DNA of 8,597 nt from Clostridia bacterium (GTDB lineage Bacteria; Bacillota; Clostridia; TANB77; CAG-508), in assembly GCA_900753245.1 (NCBI GenBank), contig CAADYJ010000090.1, positions 1 through 8,597 on the forward strand, read 5' to 3'. The notes beneath the pieces were generated by a model. It saw only the letters and a program-made list of their open reading frames with translations, was not told the DNA's origin and made no database searches. This document shows positions 1 through 7,364 of the stretch, piece by piece; within the stretch, counting starts at the first letter, position 1; each line of letters starts with the position of its first letter. The translations under genes were made by a program, and so were the position numbers.

Positions 1-58
1 ACAAGGTCGCTACAAGTTGTTTACTATGTAAATAATTTTGCGAATGTTCTATTCCCAT
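1..58 (-). CDS. Erm-like 23S rRNA adenine N6-dimethyltransferase, N-terminal 19 codons only (runs off the window)
   Basis: Only the first 19 residues are visible. The start is an ATG at 58-56, five bases after a near-perfect ribosome binding site, AAAGGAGG (71-64). The peptide begins MGIEHSQNYLHSKQLVATL. The stretch I-x-H-S-Q-N-(F/Y)-(L/I)-x-S-K matches, from memory, the N terminus of Erm-type methyltransferases (ErmC carries IKHSQNFITSK, ErmB carries IKYSQNFLTSE). In that family this segment precedes the SAM-binding motif. Erm enzymes dimethylate A2058 of 23S rRNA and give macrolide-lincosamide-streptogramin B resistance. The gene follows the methylase-helicase gene on the same strand, with a 59-base gap that holds its own extended -10 promoter. 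It would be a cargo gene of the element. Alternatives are another rRNA adenine dimethylase of the KsgA/Erm superfamily or an unrelated methyltransferase. With 19 residues the call is an informed guess, and which Erm class it is cannot be told. Confidence 0.55.
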   Translation of the reverse strand, partial: MGIEHSQNYLHSKQLVATL

Positions 59-94
59 AAATACCTCCTTTACAAATTACTATTTGATGAAATC

Positions 95-123
95 ATTATA
101 GCATAAATTTAATTTTTTTAACA
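95..123 (-). promoter_or_regulatory. Extended -10 promoter for the Erm-like gene
   Basis: On the minus strand a perfect TATAAT lies at 100-95, preceded by TGC (103-101), giving an extended -10 (TGnTATAAT). With 17-base spacing the -35 position reads TGTTAA (123-118), a poor match to TTGACA that overlaps the stop codon of the upstream helicase gene. The extended -10 can compensate for a weak -35. Transcription would start near position 88, giving a leader of about 30 bases before the ATG at 58. That leader has no room for a leader peptide. It holds only a short hairpin, CAAAT-AGTA-ATTTG (86-73), one base upstream of the ribosome binding site. No terminator hairpin separates the helicase stop from this promoter, so read-through from the upstream operon is also possible. 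Confidence 0.65.
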
Positions 124-3100
124 TCTTTCTGGAGAATTTTTATCAGGAAATTTATCTTTCTTTTCTTCTTTTTCATCTCCCAACATTTCATGTTCATTTT
201 CATTTATTTTTAATTCTGCATTTATTTCTTCTAGTTTTCGTAACTTTTCTTGTAATTCTTGTTCTTTAGGAAATTCCTTTTGAGATTCTTGTTTTGCATT
301 TTCTAATTGAAAATATGTATTATCTAATAATTCTCTTTCGTGAGGAATATCTTTTGCAATATTATCTAAACAATTATTTATTCTTGTTATATTTCCGTTT
401 ATATCTGTTCCTAAATCAATAGAATAGCTAAATTTATTTTTTAGTTTTAATCTAATATTTCTAGTTATTGAATCAAAACTCATCTCCATTGTAAATCCTC
501 TATATTCTCCTATTTCTCGTGTTTCCATACTTTTTAAATCTTGAATACTCTCTAATAGTTTCTTTCCAGCCTCTTGTTTTTCAGTATAAGTTATTCCATT
601 TATTTTCATAGGAGAAAATCCATCTGCATTAGGTTTAGTATATTCTTGTAATTTAATTGTATCTTCTTCCATTGCTCCAATTTTATTATTAAGTCTTGCT
701 ATTTCTTCTGGAAAGTATTTTATAATCTTATCTTGCAATGAATATTTTTGATTCATAAATTCTTGTTTTAATAATTTCAATTTTGCAACATCAGTATCTA
801 ACGATGTCTTTTCTAATATTTTAGGATTTCCTGTTGCTAATGCTTTTATTTCTCCATAAGTTAATGCTTTGTCATCAATATCTTCCATTGTTCTTGCAGG
901 TGTTTTTGATGTCATTATTTGAGAAATGAATTTTTGCTTTTGCTCTACTAATTGATACATATAACTATCAAATGTCTTTTCAGTAACATAAGAATATACA
1001 TATACTTTTTTGTTTTCATTCCCCTGTCTAATCATTCTTCCATTTCGTTGAGTCAAATCAGAAGGTTTCCATGCACAATCTAAATGATGAGTTGCTATTA
1101 ACTTATCTTGAACATTAGTACCTGCACCCATTTTTTGAGTTGAACCAATTAACACTCTAACTTGTCCTTTTCTTACTTTGCTAAATAATTCTTTCTTTTT
1201 TACTTCATTGTCTGCCTCATGAATAAAAGCTATTTCATCAGGTGGAATACCTTTTTGAATTAGCTTTTTCTTTAACTCATTATATACATCTGTAAATTCT
1301 TCTTTTTCATATCCTTTCAAGTCTTTTGGAGTTGATAAATCACAGAATACAAGTTGTGTTGATTTTTTATCACTATTTTCATCCCATATTCTATAAATAT
1401 TTTCAGAGCAAGAATTTACTTTGCTACTTTCCGAATCTGGTAATAAAGGATTCATAAGTCTTTGGTCTAGTGCAAGTTTTCTCCCCTCATTTGTAATTTT
1501 AAGCATATTATCTTCTGTTGCATCAACTGTTCCTGACCTTATTTTCTCTGCTCTTTCTCCTAAAGCCTTTACCATTTCTTGTTGTATTTCACTAGGTTTT
1601 ACTACTACATTTATATTTTCAAATTCTGGTGTTGGCAAATTTAATGTTTCAGCAGTTTGAATATCTGCTACTTCTTTAAACATAGACATTAGCTCTGGTA
1701 AATTGTGAAATTTTGCAAATCTTGTTTTTGCTCTGTATCCTGTACCCTCTGGTGCAAGTTCTATTGCTGTTACTGTTTCTCCAAATGTACTTGCCCAATT
1801 ATCAAAATGCTCTAAACTATTTTCTTTTAGTCCTGCATATTGTAAATATCTCTGCATTGTATAAAGTTCTGCCATTGAATTACTTACTGGTGTTCCAGTA
1901 GCAAATACAGAACCTTTGCCTCCTGTAATTTCATCTAAATATCTACATTTCATAAAAAGGTCGGAAGATTTTTGTGCTTCAGTTTGTGCTATTCCACCTA
2001 CATTACGCATTTTCGTATATAAAAACAAATTCTTATAATTATGAGCTTCATCAACAAATAATTTATCTACACCTAATTCTTCAAATGTTACAACATCATC
2101 TTTTCTTTCTTCCTTATGTAATTTCTCTAATCTAGTTTCTAATGATTTTCTTGTTTTCTCCATTTGTTTAATAGTATAGTTTTCTCCTCTGTTTGATTTT
2201 TCAGAGGCAATTCCTTTTGTAATATCACTTATTTGTTCTTCTAATAATGCAATTTGTCTTTCTATTGACATTGGTATTCTTTCAAATTGTGAATGTCCAA
2301 TAATTACTGCATCAAATTCTCCTGTTGCTATCCTACTACAAAATTTCTTTCTATTTTTGGTTTCAAAGTCTTTTTTAGTAGCAACTAAAATATTGGCACT
2401 TGGATAAAGTTGCAAAAACTCACTTGCAAACTGCTCTATAATATGATTTGGAACTACAAATAAAGACTTATTACATAAGCCTAAACGCTTACTTTCCATT
2501 GCAGCTGCGACCATCTCAAAAGTCTTTCCTGCACCTACTTCATGTGCTAATAATGTGTTATTACCATATAAAACATGTGCTACTGCATTAAGTTGATGTG
2601 TTCTTAATTTTATCTCTGGATTCATTCCTACAAACCCTATATGAGAGCCATCATATTCTCTTGGTCTTATGCAATTAAATTTATCATTATAAAGTCTTAC
2701 TAAATGATTTCTTCTTTCTGGATCTTCCCATACCCAATTTAAGAATGCTTCTTTTATTGCGTCTTGTTTACTACAAGCTATTGCAGTTTCTTTTCTGTTT
2801 AATACTCTTTGTTTTCTGCCCTCATCATCTATAAATGTATCAAATATTTTTACATCTTTTAGATTAAGTGTCTGTTCTATTATTTTATATGCATTTATTC
2901 TTGATGTACCATAAGTTGTATATGCTTTTACATTGTTTCTATCATTACTTTTTCCATCAATATACCATTCAGCAGTTATATTAGAATATTTAACATGAAT
3001 ATCCCATCTGTTATAACTTGGTGTATCTAATAATTCAAAAATAAACTTTCTAATAATCTCTGGTGGTATCCATGTTGAGCCTAACTTAATTCCAATTTCA

Positions 3101-6100
3101 CTTGCAGTAAGGTCTTTTGGAATAACCTCTTTTAATTTTTCAACATTTATATTAAAACTAGAATCTTCTTTTGCAAATTGTTCTGCAACTTTTAGTTTTT
3201 CTCTAACATTACCAGATAAATATTCATCAGCAGTTACCCAATTATCAGAATTTTCATAATCAGGTACTCTAAAAATAACACCCTCTAAACTACTTATTAT
3301 TTCTTCTTTATCTATATTGCATAATTGTCCCATATAGTCTAAATCGACTTTTGCTTTATCTTGTATAGATAAAATTAGTGCTTCATCTGGAGTATCTACT
3401 TGTAATACTTTCTTTTTAGCCTTTATAGTTCTCTTACTAAATATATCAGCTTTTCCTACAAATTTACCCTCTCCATCTATTTTTTCAAGTGAGCATAATA
3501 AGAAATAACTACTATCATTAGAAAATGCTGTTTCATTTGCTCTTGAATTTATTAAGCCATATTCTTTTGTAAATCTATCATATAATTCATTTAATTTTGC
3601 TTGTGCAATATGAATTTCCTCATCTGAATAATCTTCCATTTGAAAATCAATTAATTCTCTTACCTGTTCTCTTAACAAAATTAAACCTTTTATTCTATTT
3701 TGTGCCGTTAAAGGTAACTCATCTTGTAATATCATTTTTGAATTTTCTCTAAAATACAATTTATCATTTACTATTGCATAAGAATAATTCTTAACAGTTG
3801 GAATTGCAGGTATTGATGTGTCTTCTTGTTCAATTTCATTTTCAATACTATTATTCTGTAATTCTCCATGTATATTAGTTATCGCATAATTTAATTGTTC
3901 TTCTAAATTTGTGTCTTCTTCTGCTTTACAAGTTGAATCATAGCCATAAGCAGTAGATACCATTTCCATTTTTCCTAATATCATATTTGGATTATCTACA
4001 AAATATTTATTCATTGTAATATTGTTTTCATCTCTATCAAGATATACCCAATCTGGCATTATATCAGTCAAATTTTCTCTTTTTTGTAAGAAGATAATAT
4101 CTGATGTTACTTTTGTTCCTGCATTCTTTGTAAAAGTATTATCTGGTAATCTAATAGCACCTAAAAGGTCTGCTCTTTGTGCTAAATACTTTCTAACCTC
4201 TGGACTTGCTTTATCCATTGTTCCTTTTGAAGTAATAAATGCAATTACTCCTCCTGGTCTAACTTTATCTAAAGTTTTAGCAAAGAAATAATCGTGTATT
4301 AGAAAATTATTTTTATCATATCTTTTATCATTAACTTTGAAATCTCCAAATGGTACATTTCCTATCGCTATATCAAAAAAAGAGTCTGGTAAATCTGCTT
4401 TTTCATAACCTTGAACTTTAATATTTGCTTTTTGATATAATTGTTTTGCTATCTTACCACTTATAGAATCTAGTTCTACTCCATATAGTTTTGAACTTTG
4501 CATTTCTTGTGGCAACATTCCTAAAAAATTTCCTGTACCACAACTTGGTTCAAGAATATTTGCTTGTTCAACACCCATGTTTTTTAGAGTGTCATATATT
4601 GCATTTATAACTACTGGTGGTGTATAAAAAGCAGTTAATGTTGAAGCTCTTGCTGACTTATATTCTTCATCTGTAAGAATTTCTTTTAATTCGTTATATT
4701 CTTCACTCCAATTATCTTTACTTTCATCAAACACATCTGGAAGTCCACCCCAACCGACATATTTTGACAAAATATTCTGTTCTTCTAAATTTGCTAATCT
4801 ATTTTCATCTTCTAACTTATGTAAAAGTTTTATTGCCTCAATATTTCTTCTTACTTTTTCTTTTGGTGTTCCCTCTCCTAAAGAATTGTTATCAATATGA
4901 TAGTTTATTTTTTCTTGATTTTTATAATATTCATCTCTATTAAGTGGCTTTCCATTTTCTTCTCTGGCTTTAAATAAATTGATTACTTTTTGTGCTTGTC
5001 CAATTGCTTTTAACTCGTCTATTGCATTTATTGTGTCATTTTCTACTTTTTCTAAAACAGCATTTCCAACCTCTTCTGCAATAGCTCCAGATTCTAAAGC
5101 ATCAATAAATTCTTGACTTACTTCTCTTAGATTTTCATTCGCTAATTCTTCTATGTCTGTAAATTCAGCAAGTCTTTTTCTTATATCTAGTTCAGATTGT
5201 TTTGTATTATCTATTTCGGAATATTCTAGCAATCCACCATCTATTTCTGTTCCAAAGTTATTATAAATCTCATAATAATACCCCTCATCATTAGTATGGA
5301 AGTGAAAATAATTGCCATTAGATAATTTATAATTCTTTTCTATATTTTGAATATCTTGATTTTCTTCATCAATAGCTACTTGTTTTTGATCTGGATTTAT
5401 TCTTGCATCATACATCCATTTTTGATTTTCATATTCCTCATTAAGCCATTTTTGATATTCTTCTTTTTCATTACTATTAAGATAAATATCAGCATTTACT
5501 AATTCTTTTATTCTTTTTTCAACCTTACTCCATGTTAGCAAAGTTTCTGGTGCATTTTCTTTTAGTCCTAATGTTAGTCTAATCCCTTTTGCATTATGCC
5601 ATTCGTCTAAATTTTCGTAATTTCTTACACCTCCACCACCCTCGCCATATTCTTTTTTAAGAAAAGTAATGTTATCTTCAGTAGAATAACTTTCTTGGAA
5701 TAATCTATAAATTCTAAATTTTCCATCAGCAAAATGACTACCCTCTAAAAGAACATCATCTATTACCTTTTGTGTAAATTCAAAAGCAGAAGTATTTTCT
5801 ACCTCTGCCTGTGCTTGAATATTATTTATTTGTTCTTCTACACTTGGTAAATTCTTAATTGGTGGAATATAGCTATCTGTAAAAAGATTTAATTGTAAAT
5901 CAACTCTGTTATTATCATTTCCTCTGCTTGATTTCGTATTGAGTTCATTGCTTGTACCCAACCCATTTGATCTGCTCTCTTCATTTCTTCGTTCACTTGA
6001 GCTTTCTCTGCTAATTGTTTGATTAGTAGTTTCAATCTGTTTTGAGCTGTTTCCTCTATTTCTCCTAAATGTTCTTCCATCTTGCCATCTAACATTAATT

Positions 6101-7080
6101 CCTCGTATAACCCTCTTTTGTGTTCTTTTAGGAATTTCTCCCTCATTCTTGAGAATCTCCCCTGTGCCATTTTCTTCGTTTTTGGTAATGCTACTTGTGG
6201 TATTTGGTAATCTCCCATTTGATTGTATGTTAATTCTATCATAATCATTTCTCCCTTCATTATTTTTTTCTTCATTATTATGATAATTTATTTTTTCATT
6301 ATTAACAAATGTACGATTTGTTAATTTATAATTTTTTTCATAATTTATAACACTAGAATAGATTTCTCTTAATTCTTGTTCTGCAATATCACTTATTGCT
6401 GCACCTAATCTTGAAACAACTCTTTTATTATTAAAACTACTAATCATTTCAAAATCCGATACATTAAAATGTTCTGTTGGATCAATGCCACATCTTTTCA
6501 TTGCCATATATGATATTGATTTTGCAAGTAATACAATAAAGTTTCCCTCTAAATCTATATCTTGCATTTCCTCTAATAAGCTACCATCTAAAACTTCTTT
6601 TAAATCAACTAAATAATCTTGATAATTATCTTCAACTAAATTTATAGATGCTGAATATATTGCTTCTGCTAAATTAGATTTAACTTCTAAATTCCCAAAA
6701 CTATTTTCTAGTGTTTCTATAATTCCATTTTCATAAGAAGGTTTTATTTCCCACAACTTAAACTCTTTGTTTATTCCACTATGTGTATCTGAAATGTCAA
6801 AAACATGTCTCAATACATTTCTGCCATTTTCCATTGATAATAATGCAATACCTTTTGCACCCTTATTAACCCATCTTCGTAATTTTTTATTCCAAGTTTC
6901 TATATCTGCACAAGCAGTAGCATTTGGTTTTTGAGCATATATTAACACTTGCTCATTAAAAGAATACTTGTAATTGTTACTCGCCGTATTTAAAAACTTA
7001 ATCCAACTTTCTCCATTTTGAGTAATTTCTTTCAATGTTTCACTTGCCATTTCATTTATTAGTTGATATTTATTCGCCAT
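118..7080 (-). CDS. Giant ArdC-like / N6-adenine DNA methylase / SNF2-type helicase fusion protein of a conjugative element (2320 aa)
   Basis: A cytoplasmic polypeptide combining three activities. Residues 1-85 resemble the ArdC-type ssDNA-binding N-terminal domain (FNEQVLIYAQKP at 41-52, W70-x-x-KGxKGIALL). Residues 262-400 are a polar linker that overlaps tnpV and ends in QLNLF (396-400). Residues 430-620 are conserved-looking modules of unknown role (FRIYRLFQE at 455-463; GYYYEIYNNFG to IDGG at 600-616). Residues 740-1000 are an N6-adenine methyltransferase: TAFYTPP (816-822), SAM motif EPSCGTGNF (844-852), catalytic motif NVPF (908-911). Residues 1490-2055 are an SF2/SNF2-like helicase: Walker A GAGKT (1516-1520), VDEAH (1676-1680), ATGTP (1727-1731), motif V GSTQKMGAGTN (1979-1989), motif VI QRNGRMIRQG (2011-2020). 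Residues 2095-2320 are charged and coiled-coil-like. The start ATG has AAAGGAGG at 7094-7087 and overlaps the preceding gene by 11 nt. Methylase-helicase fusions such as phage P1 DarB protect DNA from restriction. A similar role in conjugal transfer is inferred. Confidence 0.9.
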   Translation of the reverse strand: MANKYQLINEMASETLKEITQNGESWIKFLNTASNNYKYSFNEQVLIYAQKPNATACADIETWNKKLRRWVNKGAKGIALLSMENGRNVLRHVFDISDTHSGINKEFKLWEIKPSYENGIIETLENSFGNLEVKSNLAEAIYSASINLVEDNYQDYLVDLKEVLDGSLLEEMQDIDLEGNFIVLLAKSISYMAMKRCGIDPTEHFNVSDFEMISSFNNKRVVSRLGAAISDIAEQELREIYSSVINYEKNYKLTNRTFVNNEKINYHNNEEKNNEGRNDYDRINIQSNGRLPNTTSSITKNEENGTGEILKNEGEIPKRTQKRVIRGINVRWQDGRTFRRNRGNSSKQIETTNQTISRESSSERRNEESRSNGLGTSNELNTKSSRGNDNNRVDLQLNLFTDSYIPPIKNLPSVEEQINNIQAQAEVENTSAFEFTQKVIDDVLLEGSHFADGKFRIYRLFQESYSTEDNITFLKKEYGEGGGGVRNYENLDEWHNAKGIRLTLGLKENAPETLLTWSKVEKRIKELVNADIYLNSNEKEEYQKWLNEEYENQKWMYDARINPDQKQVAIDEENQDIQNIEKNYKLSNGNYFHFHTNDEGYYYEIYNNFGTEIDGGLLEYSEIDNTKQSELDIRKRLAEFTDIEELANENLREVSQEFIDALESGAIAEEVGNAVLEKVENDTINAIDELKAIGQAQKVINLFKAREENGKPLNRDEYYKNQEKINYHIDNNSLGEGTPKEKVRRNIEAIKLLHKLEDENRLANLEEQNILSKYVGWGGLPDVFDESKDNWSEEYNELKEILTDEEYKSARASTLTAFYTPPVVINAIYDTLKNMGVEQANILEPSCGTGNFLGMLPQEMQSSKLYGVELDSISGKIAKQLYQKANIKVQGYEKADLPDSFFDIAIGNVPFGDFKVNDKRYDKNNFLIHDYFFAKTLDKVRPGGVIAFITSKGTMDKASPEVRKYLAQRADLLGAIRLPDNTFTKNAGTKVTSDIIFLQKRENLTDIMPDWVYLDRDENNITMNKYFVDNPNMILGKMEMVSTAYGYDSTCKAEEDTNLEEQLNYAITNIHGELQNNSIENEIEQEDTSIPAIPTVKNYSYAIVNDKLYFRENSKMILQDELPLTAQNRIKGLILLREQVRELIDFQMEDYSDEEIHIAQAKLNELYDRFTKEYGLINSRANETAFSNDSSYFLLCSLEKIDGEGKFVGKADIFSKRTIKAKKKVLQVDTPDEALILSIQDKAKVDLDYMGQLCNIDKEEIISSLEGVIFRVPDYENSDNWVTADEYLSGNVREKLKVAEQFAKEDSSFNINVEKLKEVIPKDLTASEIGIKLGSTWIPPEIIRKFIFELLDTPSYNRWDIHVKYSNITAEWYIDGKSNDRNNVKAYTTYGTSRINAYKIIEQTLNLKDVKIFDTFIDDEGRKQRVLNRKETAIACSKQDAIKEAFLNWVWEDPERRNHLVRLYNDKFNCIRPREYDGSHIGFVGMNPEIKLRTHQLNAVAHVLYGNNTLLAHEVGAGKTFEMVAAAMESKRLGLCNKSLFVVPNHIIEQFASEFLQLYPSANILVATKKDFETKNRKKFCSRIATGEFDAVIIGHSQFERIPMSIERQIALLEEQISDITKGIASEKSNRGENYTIKQMEKTRKSLETRLEKLHKEERKDDVVTFEELGVDKLFVDEAHNYKNLFLYTKMRNVGGIAQTEAQKSSDLFMKCRYLDEITGGKGSVFATGTPVSNSMAELYTMQRYLQYAGLKENSLEHFDNWASTFGETVTAIELAPEGTGYRAKTRFAKFHNLPELMSMFKEVADIQTAETLNLPTPEFENINVVVKPSEIQQEMVKALGERAEKIRSGTVDATEDNMLKITNEGRKLALDQRLMNPLLPDSESSKVNSCSENIYRIWDENSDKKSTQLVFCDLSTPKDLKGYEKEEFTDVYNELKKKLIQKGIPPDEIAFIHEADNEVKKKELFSKVRKGQVRVLIGSTQKMGAGTNVQDKLIATHHLDCAWKPSDLTQRNGRMIRQGNENKKVYVYSYVTEKTFDSYMYQLVEQKQKFISQIMTSKTPARTMEDIDDKALTYGEIKALATGNPKILEKTSLDTDVAKLKLLKQEFMNQKYSLQDKIIKYFPEEIARLNNKIGAMEEDTIKLQEYTKPNADGFSPMKINGITYTEKQEAGKKLLESIQDLKSMETREIGEYRGFTMEMSFDSITRNIRLKLKNKFSYSIDLGTDINGNITRINNCLDNIAKDIPHERELLDNTYFQLENAKQESQKEFPKEQELQEKLRKLEEINAELKINENEHEMLGDEKEEKKDKFPDKNSPERC
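5881..5895 (-). other. Predicted sliding-clamp-binding peptide QLNLF in the methylase-helicase (residues 396-400)
   Basis: The codons CAA TTA AAT CTT TTT encode Q-L-N-L-F at the end of the unstructured linker, just before the next folded region. The bacterial beta-clamp (DnaN) binding consensus is QL(S/D)LF, so this differs only in the third position, where it has N. A clamp-binding peptide in a flexible linker is the usual arrangement in polymerases, MutS and MutL. Its presence would place the protein on newly replicated DNA, which fits an enzyme acting on DNA converted to double strand after conjugation. The motif is seen in the sequence; the binding is inferred. Confidence 0.5.
5889..6242 (-). 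CDS. tnpV: TnpV-family transposon-encoded protein, complete and nested in the +1 frame of the methylase-helicase gene (117 aa)
   Basis: This protein lies wholly inside the giant gene on the same strand, one base shifted. It reads like a full TnpV protein as known from Tn4451-type clostridial elements: an N-terminal GDYQIPQVALP, a central KFLKEHKRGLYEELMLDGKM, a helical LLIKQLAEKAQV, and the C-terminal signature WVQAMNSIRNQAEE followed by ELIYN and stop. The family similarity is recalled, not searched. The open frame extends upstream to an ATG at 6275. I prefer the ATG at 6242 because AGGGAG (6256-6251) lies 8 bases before it and because 117 residues is the usual TnpV size; an ATG at 6248 is only 2 bases from that site. 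It is predicted mostly helical and soluble, with no membrane segment. I know of no demonstrated biochemical function for TnpV. The host frame here (residues 280-397) is a low-complexity linker. The alternative is a decayed remnant kept open only because the host frame is selected. Confidence 0.75.
   Translation of the reverse strand: MIELTYNQMGDYQIPQVALPKTKKMAQGRFSRMREKFLKEHKRGLYEELMLDGKMEEHLGEIEETAQNRLKLLIKQLAEKAQVNEEMKRADQMGWVQAMNSIRNQAEEMIITELIYN
6251..6256 (-). promoter_or_regulatory. Internal Shine-Dalgarno site for nested tnpV
   Basis: The minus strand reads AGGGAG here, inside the methylase-helicase reading frame. It is 8 bases upstream of the ATG at 6242 and 2 bases upstream of the ATG at 6248, so it favours 6242 as the tnpV start. 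A site this close to the consensus at the right distance is the main sequence evidence that the nested frame is translated, although AG-rich runs are common in this coding strand. Confidence 0.5.
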
Positions 7081-7297
7081 CGGTTTCCTCCTTTCTCGTT
7101 TCTTGATAATTGAAATACCCTATTGTATTATGGTCTTTAATAAACTCTCGTAAAGCAATAATATTCAAAACATCAGGGTCTTTCGTTATTTCTTTTAAAT
7201 CTTCTATTTTTAAATTTGAAATATCTTTTTCTGTTGATTTTCCAATACTTATTAACTTGTTATATGTTTCCATTCTTAAGTTTCTTTTTCTAGGCAT
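7070..7297 (-). CDS. Small hypothetical protein, translationally coupled to the methylase-helicase (75 aa)
   Basis: I do not recognise this protein. It is short, charged and probably helical: a basic start (MPRKRNLRMETYNKL), then a K/E/D-rich middle with the repeated pattern I-x-x-L-K-I-E-D-L-K-E, and an acidic end (EETDGE). It has no signal peptide, membrane segment or metal-binding cysteines. The ATG at 7297 has a strong ribosome binding site, TAGGAGGT (7310-7303), five bases upstream. Its last four codons overlap the start of the giant gene by 11 nt (7080-7070), and the giant gene's ribosome binding site lies in its final codons, so the two are almost surely cotranslated. The basic N terminus could contact nucleic acid or the partner protein, but that is only a guess. 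It starts just 13 bases of non-RBS sequence after a terminator hairpin, so it has no promoter of its own in the gap. Confidence 0.8.
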   Translation of the reverse strand: MPRKRNLRMETYNKLISIGKSTEKDISNLKIEDLKEITKDPDVLNIIALREFIKDHNTIGYFNYQETRKEETDGE

Positions 7298-7323
7298 TTC
7301 ACACCTCCTATTTTTAACAAATT

Positions 7324-7350
7324 AAAAAGAGCTAGATTTCTCTAACCCTT
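7324..7350 (-). terminator. Intrinsic terminator with a GAAA tetraloop after the acetyltransferase gene
   Basis: Read on the minus strand, AAGGGTTAGA (7350-7341) pairs with TCTAGCTCTT (7336-7327) around the loop GAAA, giving a 10-bp stem with two G-U pairs and a GNRA tetraloop. It is followed by TTT and an AT-rich run. It begins 14 bases after the stop codon of the acetyltransferase gene. Only 13 bases separate it from the ribosome binding site of the next gene, so no promoter fits between them and it is probably a partial or regulated terminator. It shares GAGCTA/TAGCTC stem sequence with the hairpin at 8047-8073. Confidence 0.75.
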
Positions 7351-7364
7351 AATTCTATAAATAT

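Noticed and set aside
1421..1660. 79-codon plus-strand ORF
   Set aside because: Antisense to the conserved helicase region; hydrophobic, serine/phenylalanine-rich reverse-complement translation with no ribosome binding site or known motif.
1713..1901. 62-codon plus-strand ORF, very leucine-rich
   Set aside because: Antisense shadow of the helicase; the apparent hydrophobicity follows from reading an A-rich coding strand backwards.
4022..4291. 89-codon plus-strand ORF
   Set aside because: Antisense to the methylase domain just after the NVPF motif; no initiation signal and no recognisable family.
6243..6275. Upstream ATG (6275) as the tnpV start
   Set aside because: The 11 extra codons (MKKKIMKGEMI) lack a ribosome binding site before 6275 and contain the AGGGAG that serves the ATG at 6242; TnpV proteins normally begin near this later point.
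5889..6275. Frameshift or pseudogene explanation for the +1 frame
   Set aside because: The host frame runs uninterrupted through the region with intact domains on both sides, so no sequencing error or programmed frameshift is needed.
7110..7325. 71-codon plus-strand ORF
   Set aside because: Antisense to the 75-aa gene and its ribosome binding site; no initiation signal.
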